From positions 2,976,001 through 3,040,000 of the forward strand of contig NC_079883.1 in NCBI RefSeq assembly GCF_029227915.1: DNA of 64,000 bases. Reading direction: 5' to 3'. Origin of the DNA: Hydractinia symbiolongicarpus (taxonomy: Eukaryota > Cnidaria > Hydrozoa > Anthoathecata > Hydractiniidae). Position 1 is the stretch's first letter; the number at the start of each line of letters is the position of its first letter. Below, piece after piece: positions 28,289 to 38,500 of the stretch. Both the position numbers and the translations under genes were made by a program. The notes below the pieces were generated by a model that searched no databases, had not been told where the DNA came from, and was given only the letters and a program-made list of their open reading frames with translations.

Positions 28289-28583
28289 TTTAGAATATTC
28301 CAATGTTTATCATTGTACGTTCTTGTCAAAGAAAATATTTAAGATAATTAAATAACTTCATTAGGGTAAGCCTGGCCAAGGAATAACAGCTTAAATCATA
28401 ACCCATATGATTAACACACTTTTTAATGAATACCCGCTAGGCTAATAATTAAATCACGTGAGCTTTTTATGCTAGGAAATGCAAAACCGAAACCCGGCAC
28501 CAGACTTCCTAGTCACGAGACAGTCAGTCACCGCTTTGTAGAGTTGACTTCTTTTCTGTTTCTCATTTACTCTGATCATCATC
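28289..28583. promoter_or_regulatory. Bidirectional promoter between SPG11 and LGMN
   Basis: The start codons of two divergent genes are only 295 bp apart, so both 5' UTRs and core promoters must lie here or overlap the first exons. No convincing TATA box is seen at a fixed distance from either ATG. A palindromic E-box, TCACGTGA, lies at 28454-28461, about 125 bp from the legumain ATG and 165 bp from the spatacsin ATG. It matches the core of the CLEAR element bound by TFEB/MITF-type bHLH-ZIP factors, which control lysosomal genes. Shared regulation is inference. Confidence 0.7.
28454..28461. promoter_or_regulatory. Palindromic E-box TCACGTGA (CLEAR-like site)
   Basis: The 8-bp palindrome TCACGTGA lies within the SPG11/LGMN intergenic promoter. 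The full context is ATCACGTGAG, which fits the CLEAR core (TCACGTG followed by A or G) described for vertebrate lysosomal gene promoters. Factor binding in this organism is not shown. Confidence 0.5.
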
Positions 28584-31500
28584 ATGAAGCTTTATCTTGC
28601 TCTCGGAATTATTGTGTGTATAGGATTTCTAGAAGCCAAACATTGGGCAGTTATTGTTGCTGGTTCCAGCGGCTGGTATAATTACAGACATCAAGTATAA
28701 TTGATTTTTTATTTACTTTTTCTCTTCTTTTTTGTATTTACTTTATGCAATTTTTTCTTGTGACTGATATAATTATTGAGAGTGGCCAACAAATGCTAAA
28801 AAATAGACTGAGTGAATACAAAAGTTAAAAAGTTTCCGCTTGGATCTTATGCTACCACAATAAATCTTTAATCTTCATTAATAGCCATTTTACCCTGTGT
28901 GAGTCCTGCTTTATTACCTACACAAAAGTGCACGCATGCCCATTGTTGTGTCCATGAAATCAAACAACTATGTCACACGGAAAGCATTCTATTAAATTTT
29001 CCAGAAAATTCAAAAAGTTTAAAGCTCTTGGTAGTGAAGCCTACAAAATGTGCTACAATATAGAGGCTCTTTTGAAAGATTTACAGTTAACCTTGGATAA
29101 CTAACCATTTAGCAGAGCAGAAAACTGCCTTAAACATTTTATCCAAAAACTATTTTAGTACCTGCTGTTAAAAATTATTTTATTTTTATGAAACTGAAGT
29201 TTTTTAAGATCCTGTATAAATATTTAGAAATAATATGTGTATATCATATATCTTTACATGTTAAAATGTTTTATAGGCTGATGTCTGCCATGCATACCAA
29301 ATTTTTCATAAACATGGTATTCCAGATGAAAATATAATTGTAATGATGTATGATGACATTGCTCACAACAGAAAGTAAGTATATATACAGGAAGTACGAT
29401 TTATATTTTGATGACATTTTAAGATATACATTATTCTTAAAATAATCCTTAGTAGGTTACGTTTTTTTTTCACAATCTGCTAAAATGCTCTAAAATTTCA
29501 AGTATAAAATTATATATACAAGATATCAACACCCCCTTTACTCTGTTTTGTTAGGTTGTTTTTTTTAATCTTCATAGTTTCTAGTGCAAAATTAAATTCC
29601 ATATTTTCTGTTAAAATTAACTTAAAGTAAAAAAAATTGTTTTTCAAAATGAATTTTGTATCTTAATCATGCAAATGGGAATTAGGGCTTGGCATGTTTT
29701 TTCCTTCCAAATATAGATAGTCAGAATGTGTCATGTAATAACATAGAACATAAATATAAAGTCACAATATTTACAATATTTTTGACTAATGCTGTATGCA
29801 AATTATTGTCCTAAAACTAGATAACGTAATGACAAGAGCTAATTTTAAAAATTAACAGCTGTGTCTCTTGGTCATTTTAGTAATCCAACACCTGGAATCA
29901 TAATAAACAAGGTAAGAAGTTGTTCTAGAAATGTGTGTTTGTTAAAATGGACTTATGTTTAAATTCTAGTTTATTTTTTTAGCCGAATGGTCCAGATGTT
30001 TATAAAGGTGTACTAAAGGACTACACTGGCAAGGTGGAAACTTCTCTTCCTTTCTTTCTTTTTTATACTTAATTTTAATTAAATTAATCCGAAGGTTAAA
30101 AAGACTAAAACACTTACTTAATTTATAAATTGTGGTTTTTTTTTTAGACTAAATTTAATCAACGTTTTAATTTTTGTTGGCACTTGATAATTAAAAGCCA
30201 ACATACTCACAAAAATTAACATTTCATGTCAATAACTTTTAGCAACGCAATTTTTCTTTAAATAGGATGTAACTTGAATCCTCAGAAATTGTGCTGTTTC
30301 AACTGTTCAACTGTGCAATGACAAAACAAAATGTAAACTGTCATCATAAAACACAAGTTTGCTAATGTGTATAGCATTTCACGTCTGCAATTTTTCACTG
30401 ACACTTAGTAAATTGAATTAAAGCTTCTCTTGATTTACAATTTTGTAGGATGTTACTTTGTAGGGTGTTATTTTGTAGGATGTTACTCCAGAAAATTTTT
30501 TAAATGTGTTAAAAGGAAACAAGGAAGCTATGAATGGAATTGGTAGTGGAAGGGTTTTAGAAAGGTTTGTTTCAGTCTGTTTCTGTTTGCGTGTGATTAA
30601 TTTATAAAGAATAATGATAACAAGTTGGTTGTTTCTAAATTAATCTGCCATGTTGACCTAGGTTGTGTTTTTAAGACACCTTTTTCATATGTTATAATTA
30701 TATGTGTTTGCATAAAACTTCTAATATTTATCTAGTGGTCCTGACGATAATGTGTTTGTTTACTTTGCTGACCATGGTGCACCAAATATTATTGCATTTC
30801 CCTCAAGTGAAGTAAGATATAAACTTTTTTCTTATGTAAAGCTTTGTCATGCATATATACATATAATTTGTTTAGTTTCATATTTGATTAATGACTGTTT
30901 GCATAAATCCAACACACAGATAAAAAAGTGAGAGTATATTCGCTTCAAAATCGTGAAAAATGCGTTTACCTTTAAAAAACTATAAAAAATGTAGCAATAT
31001 TATTCAAAACATATGATAGAAATTTTGTTTAAAAGTTTTAAGTTTTTCTATATCTGTTACTTCTAGCTTCATGCATCAGATTTGAAAGATGCAATCACAT
31101 ACATGCACGAGAACAAGAAATATAAACAGGTGAATTTATTAATTTTCAAAATTGTTATTTACACATTTTTGTTGTAAGCAAATAAACAACTAACAGCTGG
31201 AGCTAAAATTTAGATCAAAGCCAAAACCTAACTACTAGCTATTCAGAAAATTTGAAAAGTTAAACAACCAAAGATCACAACCTGGATAATCTAACAAGCA
31301 ACCCACAAAAAAGTTCTTTGGTAGAATTGTTTTTAATTAACAGTAACAAAGTACATGATAATATAAATGTTAAACGTGTGCTTAGCAACTTTGATGTTCT
31401 GCATAAAGTTGCTTATAAGAGACATGTCATAAAAGTGATGTAAAAAAGGGTCTTATTTTATGATTTATTGCAATTTGGCAAGTTTTTAGCGAATGTTTCA

Positions 31501-34500
31501 GCAGTCACAAAATTAAACAAACCTTTTATGATGCGAGGCTTTTGTTGCTAAGAAGTTTTAAAAATTACATTTTTATGTTAATTTTTACACTTTTGCCCAA
31601 AAAAGTGTATTAGAATACGCATCTATTCTATACACATCTAAGACTCATCTGAATTTTACTGTTTTTTCCTTATGAGAATTTAAGCACTCAGAAATAATAA
31701 TACATGCAAAATATATTAATATTTTTATGGTGCGAAAATATTAGGCATAGGTATTTTTGTGCTCATGCTCTGTTACAATTGCCTTTTTATTTGACTATGC
31801 TGTGTATATTAAAGTAGGAGATTTATAACCACCATCAGGGGAGATTTTAATATCAATAACAATTGAAGACTGAAGGATAAAGTTTAAAATAGCATGTACT
31901 TTTACCACATTTTATTAAGTAATTGAACTTCTACTCCTTGTGTATGATTTATTATATCAACATTTCATAATTTTAGATGGTATTTTACATTGAGGCGTGT
32001 GAATCTGGTTCCATGTTTGATCGCCACAAGTTGCCATCTAATATCAATGGTGAGTCCAAATAAAATAGCGTTCAATGCACCCGATAATTTTACCTAGAAT
32101 GCGATAAACACTACACAAATATAGTACAAATTTAACTTGTACTTTTTACTGCTTTAAATTTTTTTGTTTTATTTTAATATTTTTATTAAGTTAACAAAAT
32201 TTAAAGACTGTATGAACAGAGAGAAAAATGTCATATATTATGACAAAATGAAGTTTTAGCCAGGATTATTTGTTTGTTTGTTTGTGACATTTATACCACA
32301 AACAAATTATCCCTGTTTTCTCAAAAGGGCCAACTGCAAAGTGGGTCTTGTTATAGTATGTTTAAACGCAATTAAAAATAACCACGCCCTGATAAAAAAT
32401 AGCCACCCCTACCAAAAAAGTAAATACGCCCTACCAAAAAAGTAACCACGCCCTGCTAAAAAATAATAACGCCCTGCTAAAAAATAATAACGCCTTACTA
32501 AAAATGTGTTATGTAAAAGTTATTTTTTATGGTACACAATGTTTATTTTCCAGTTTTTGCCACCACTGCTGCAAATGGAGCTGAATCATCTTATGCTGTC
32601 TATTATGATCAAAAACGTGGAACATATCTTGGAGATGTCTACAGTGTCAAGTGGCTTGAGAATTCTGACGTTGTAAGTATACTATCTAAAATAATGGTGG
32701 TAAAGCAGATTTTGTGTTTGAGATTTAGTGTGTTAAAATAGTTTTGGCTTTACACATTATGATTTGAATTTCTGGTTGTGTGTGCAATGCTCCTATTGAT
32801 CTTCCATCCCTATCTTTGCTATATTCAGGCTGACTTTAGCACTGAAACTTTGCAACAACAATTTAAATTGGTGAAAGAAGAGACCAACACAAGTCATGTC
32901 ATGGAATTTGGAGACTTGGTGAGATATTGCTTGATCTTGATATGTAAAAATAATAAAATATTTTAGTAAAAAAATCAATTATTAGTGTATAATCCTAATG
33001 TTTTGTTACAATTTCAATTTGGTTTTAATTTCAATTTGATTTCAACTTTTAGAGCATGGGAAGTATTGTGTTGGGAAAATTCCAAGGAGGAACTTCTAAA
33101 AATTACCACACGTCATCACTGAACTATTCACCGTCGTCAACCGTGAGGAAATATGTTTTGTTTGCTATAAATTTACAAAAACATATTGTCAATGTGCAAA
33201 GATTTGCAGAAGAAAAAGTTTAGGTCGCATATATAGCGCTGGTTTATTTTATCGCCAGCTTAACTAAGCCACTGAAACTGGAACAGCAAGCCATGTAGTT
33301 ATATTTCAGTTTTGTGCGAAAGATATTTAAGATTATTAACCAGTAAAATTCACTCTCAATATTTTTGCGTTGCAGAGTGATGCAGTTCCATCACCAGAAG
33401 TGTCTTTGATGATTTTATACCATCAAATCAGAGCTGCAAAAACAAGCGAAGAAAAAGAAATGTACATGCAGAAGTTGATGAAAGAACAAGAGGTGGGTTT
33501 TTGCGTGAACACATGTCTTTCTCTAAACTGCCATTAAAAAAGGTTAATGTAGGCAGCATTTCTTTTTTTTGAAAATAGATTTTCTTAACGTCGGTTTTCA
33601 TAAGCATGATTTTTAAAGAACTGTTGTGCAACAATTAAGATCTTTGATGAAAACCGAATTTTAACGAAATTAATTTACACAAAGACTTATTTTTACGAAG
33701 AAATTTTTTCGTATTTATGCGAATACTAATTTTCCACGTAGGTTACTAAGGTTTTATGTGATTTAAATTAATCAATTTTTGAGGAAAATTGTAGAAAGCT
33801 ATCGTAAATTGAGAAATGTAGTAAATTTGTCCCGGATTTCACAAACAGAAGAACTTCATAACATTTAAGAGGAGATATTTTCTGCATTTCTATATTCTGT
33901 ATAGCTTCTTTTTTTTTTTTTAAATGATACTACCTTTTTTGGCTAAAACTTTAGGTAAGATCGCATATCCACAAAACCGTTCATCGTATTATGAAGAAAC
34001 TTGTCGTCAGCAAAAGTAAACAAGGCAAGTTATTGGCTAAAACCGCACAGACTGTCATGCAATTCTGTTACAAACAAGTCGTAACAAAATTCCGAAATGC
34101 ATGCTACGACTTTACTAAGGTAAGTTAGACCTTAATTGATCCGGTTATTGTTTAGTGGCGTGGTCAAACTTGCACCAAGTTATCTTGCTAAAATTGTATT
34201 TAATTATTTATTTTTTAGTATGAACACGCATTGCGTCATGTTTACATTTTTGCCAATTTGTGTGATGAAGGATTGAGTACTGAAAGGTATTTATCTAGTT
34301 TTCTTAGAATTTTCTTAATAAATCTAGAATTTAATTTTAGAAAATTTCAAGGGTTCGCGTTGTTTTATTTTATTTTTTGTTTTAATCGCGAAATATTTTT
34401 TTATCGTCCTGAGACCCTGAATAGTCATCATTCTCTGGATAAAATTTCTTTTTACTGTCGTTTTATTGTCTTAATTGTGCACCCTATTTTTTATCGTGTG

Positions 34501-34649
34501 CGTGTTTGCTTGGAATCTTAGAATCTGGGAATTTAAAAAAGGGGCAACTGTAGGTTTTTCATGGGTTACTATACGACTAGTGTATAATATTTTTGTTTAT
34601 TTTTAGGATTCTAGCCGCCATTGAAGGAGCTTGCCCTGTTGCGTACTAA
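28584..34649 (+). CDS. LGMN: Legumain (asparaginyl endopeptidase, peptidase family C13)
   Basis: Lysosomal cysteine protease that cleaves after Asn. Exons: 28584-28694, 29277-29374, 29881-29911, 29983-30033, 30479-30564, 30736-30811, 31067-31129, 31977-32049, 32554-32672, 32829-32918, 33053-33142, 33376-33492, 33955-34119, 34219-34286, 34607-34649. They sum to 1,281 nt, 426 residues (human 433), with every phase closing. Residues 1-18 form a signal peptide; the catalytic domain follows at once ([19 protein letters not shown]). The catalytic His is His139 in VYFADHGAP and the nucleophile is Cys180 in [27 protein letters not shown] and [11 protein letters not shown] are further family blocks. 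The C-terminal legumain stabilisation and activity modulation region retains paired cysteines ([24 protein letters not shown]). There is almost no N-terminal propeptide between the signal peptide and the catalytic domain, unlike the human protein. The gene is head to head with spatacsin. Identification is very secure. Confidence 0.97.
30445..30480 (+). repeat. Triplicated splice acceptor before legumain exon 5
   Basis: About 15-nt units ending in TTTTGTAGGATGTTAC or close variants stand three times in tandem. Each carries a TTGTAG acceptor, with AG ending at about 30448, 30463 and 30478. Only the last gives the family-correct reading DVTPENF. Each upstream acceptor would add codons ending in TTG TAG, an in-frame stop. 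Confidence 0.75.
32374..32505 (+). repeat. Tandem repeat in legumain intron 8, 20-22 bp unit
   Basis: About six imperfect copies of a unit close to AAAAAATAACCACGCCCTGC, diverging mildly from one another. The array lies entirely in the intron between exons 31977-32049 and 32554-32672. It ends about 50 bp upstream of the next acceptor. Nothing suggests coding function. Confidence 0.8.
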
Positions 34650-35582
34650 AGGATTCTGGTTATTTTGTAGTAGAAATTGTGAGATTATAATTAAAAAATT
34701 TTTAAAACAAAATTAATTCAAATATCTAGTTTATGAACTTTCTATGAAAATATGTATTTGTGAAATACTATCTGTAGTAATTGAGGTTGGTAATGGCAAA
34801 TTTAGGATTAGGTATGGTACCTAAAGACATTGTATGTTTAAAGATGTCCCAAAGATAATCGGTTTTATCGTCATCCTAAAACATCTTCAGTTAGATATCA
34901 TAAATGTATATCTCTTAAGTTGTATATTATTTTCCAAACTTTTTCCAATACTTTTTTTATCGCTGTAACTTTGTTGTGTTTTTGTTATAACATGTGAACA
35001 TAAAATTGTTGTTTGTTTTTGTTTTCCCAAACAAGGTGCGTGTTAGACGCGTGATAGAATGAAAATAAAATTTGCTAGAATCCATGTCTGTAATTTAACC
35101 CATCAATCTATTTGCCATAACTCGTGACCACTTAACTTTGAGATACCACCACATAGGCTCATATGAAAGAGAATTAATTTCCTATCATGAAGTGCTCGAG
35201 TTCGCAAACAGAAGTAACAGGTGGCCAGAAATCGGTTTCAAGTGTTTAAAAGATTGCGTGCAAAAAGAATGGATATTTCGAGTTTTTTGAAGATTAAAAT
35301 GTACTCCACAGCGTCGCAAATTTCGCGAGTTTTAATCTACGTTTTTTAAAACTCCACGGATCCCGCACTGAAGAACGTTTTGAGCGAGTGCGCGAATATT
35401 AAAACGTATAAGAGATTGTTTCCGTACTTGCTGGGTGGACCATAGGACCCAAATCATAAAATGCAGATTAAAAACTAAATTTTTTTAATTGAAATATACT
35501 AAAACAATTATATGCCTATATGAACGCTACAACATGGTTAACAATTCCACATCACGTTTGAATTATAATTTCTGTTAGTGGA
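34650..35582. other. Convergent 3' region between LGMN and the NXPE-like gene
   Basis: This holds the legumain 3' UTR and the 3' flank of the oppositely transcribed NXPE-like gene. A legumain polyadenylation signal AATAAA lies at 35064-35069. No open frame of substance and no RNA gene were seen. Confidence 0.6.
35064..35069 (+). terminator. Polyadenylation signal of legumain (candidate)
   Basis: AATAAA lies about 415 nt after the legumain stop codon and is followed by T-rich sequence (TTTGC, then TGTCTGTAATTT). It is the clearest canonical signal in the interval; a weaker ATTAAA-type site near 34690 could be used instead. Confidence 0.5.
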
Positions 35583-38500
35583 CTAAACAAAACGGTAGTA
35601 TTGACGCAATGCATGCTGGATTGGTTTAAATAAATTCATATTGTAATGAATACCATCATCTGGTTTATGCGGATATGACGACGTCATCGGAAACACGTCA
35701 ACAATTGGAATACCGGCGCTACACATAGTTGCCATCGAAAATGCGTTGAATAATAATGCACGCTAAAAATAAATACGTTTATTTTTTATAGTACATATGC
35801 TTTAAGTATCCGAATGACGTCATTCTCTTCCTTTTACCGTGAAAAAACGCAAACGAACAGAAATGCAGTGCCAAGGATAGCGTCAAGATGCTGAGAAGGA
35901 TATAGTTTAATCTATCGAAACAACCTTAATCTTTACAACATCGTCGTCTAGGGCATTTAGTACGAGGTAGGCGCAACTTCGTCCTTGGAGTTTCTTGCCT
36001 TTTGACATTCGTGGCTGAAGCTTAGGCAAGCCCTAGCGGCTTTGACATCAGGCAAAAAATCCTGGGAGCGAGGATGAGGAAGGCGTAAAATTTATTCTAA
36101 ATTTTTTCTGTGTACTCTTCATGTATATATGCATCTTAGAAAGTGGTCCTTTGGTTTGTAGGTATTTTTTAGTTTGAAAACATCCCACCAAACCAAATAG
36201 AGTGCCGACATTATTCAGATTTTATACAACTGAAAAAAGTAGTTAAAGCAGATTAATAAAAATTTGTTAAAATATCATGCTTAAAATGCATCGTTTATGC
36301 TAGGAGGATGTACCTAATCAATTAAGTAAATCCTATAAATTAGCCAATCTTTTATCTTGCATACATCTTTACAGAGATGACAATAAATGTTAATTCTCCC
36401 TTTTTTTACCGCACATCATCCATAAATACTTGTCCTTAGAACTTTTTAAGTTTTATTAAATGGAACAGCAACGAAAATGTCCTGGAGACGAGGTTGTTTC
36501 TCAGTGTCTTGCCTAGAGCCGTTTTTCACAGGGTCAAGTGTGTCACAAATAAATGTTGGATGCCTAGGAGGGGCTTGTCAACATAACATTGGTAAAATGT
36601 AGTGCAAGTGAATTAATATCCATGTTTACATGATAAAACTGACAACATACACAGCCTCGTTTCTGTAGCCTGCTAAGATAAGCTTGACAAACAAAAGTCG
36701 CAGTTTTGCTTACCTGATATGTTTGAAATCGTTTATGTACTTTTTTTTCTGGTCTGTAAATTGCTGTGGTGGTTCTCCATATGATGTTCGTTTTATGAGA
36801 CTTTATTACAGAAATATATTTACGTATTAACGTTTGATAGTTTTGAAATGACGTAGAACGTATAAAATGCAGACCTAGATTTAAAAACATGGCGCTTTCT
36901 TTGTTGTTCAGTTCTGATCTACTTAATACTTTTTTAAAATATCCAACTAGCCATGGTAAGTCGATTTGAAAATGGCGTTGTAGATGAATAGATTTGTCTT
37001 TCTTTGGATCAGGATTCCATCTTGGATATATCCAGTTATACGTACTAAAAATAGGATAACATCGTTTTAGCGAAGTTATTTAAAACATCCCACCTAGTAG
37101 CGGGCGTAGTAGCGGGCGTAGTAGTGGGCGAAGTAGCGGGCGTAGTAGTGAAAGTAGGAGAGTATTCACCTTTTACACTTTTTGAATTCTTTCGTGCATA
37201 ATGTGGTGTTTTGAATACTCTGCCAAAAATGATATGCATAACAGTCTCCATATACCCATAAAACTCCTTTACGACGTCGTGGGCGGTGCTGTTTTGTAAG
37301 ATTGGATGAAGCTACGTCTGTAAATAAAATAATTAAATAGGTGTGTTGTGGTAGATGATAGAATATAATAACAATAAATCTGGTGCAGGTAACAAGACCA
37401 CATTTACAAAAGTAGCAAGCTATGACTTAGCGAAAGCAAAACTCTAAATGTATGATATCGAAGAGAACAATACATGAAATCACAGTCCGATATTTACTTG
37501 CGCGCACATCTAAGTGATTATGTAATGCCCGATGCGCGCGCAGAAATGGAGGTAAAAATGCAAACAAATTAAGCGAACACGTTACCTCCATTTCTGCGCA
37601 CGCAGGAGAAACACGACACTATGATTGAGTGTATTACATTTGACAGCAAGACAAAAAATGAGGCTTTCCAGTTTAATGTTTAATAAACTGATAAATATGA
37701 CGTACAATTAGAAAAAGGCTTCCACGTATTCTGTATCCACCTGCCCATTCCATCAGTTAAGAAATTACATTTTGTTAAACCACATGTGTTTTGCCAGTTC
37801 TTTAGATGTTGCAAGTTACCTAGACAAAAAACAAAGCATGATACAGCCAGTTCATATTCTACCCCAAACCTGTCTGCAGGGTCTTGTTGCCCCTGGGCCG
37901 TTAGGCCGCTATCAACATCATCAACAAGGCAAGATGCCGTGGGAATGAGGTTGATTCTACCCGCCCACTGTAAATCTAACTATATGAAGAGACCTAAGAG
38001 TAGAAGATCCACCATTACTGTAAAAGACAAAAGTATAATTCCCGCGTAAAAGGCGAAATAAGATGTCCATACAAGGGATAACTGCCATTTAAGAATGAAT
38101 TTAACAATAGGTATCGTAAACATTGATGTATGAGATACCCGCTGATAGAGACACCCACAGATTAGCCCAGCTCTGACGTGCTTCCTTTCTATAAGCCTAA
38201 CTAACATGCATAAGTTTCATACCGGTAAAATACCTCAAATAAAATAAATAAATATTGAATAAAAGACAAAAAAAAAATAAAAATCAATCTTAGTACTTTC
38301 TCATTCCTTATTTTTTTGTCACTGTTTTGTTTTTTCATTTTGGATATACGATAAAGATAGTACACCCAGGACATCTAAATTCCGCCACAAGGACTCTGTG
38401 TTATAGTTTTCAGTGAGCATGCATGTATGACAATGAAGAGGTGAAAAAACAATTTACAGAAAACTCTTTACTTGTCATTGAGTTTACTTAAAAGGTTCAT

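Noticed and set aside
34231-34521. 96-codon plus-strand ORF at the end of legumain
   Set aside because: Only the first part (to 34286) is the legumain exon; the rest reads into the intron before exon 34607-34649.
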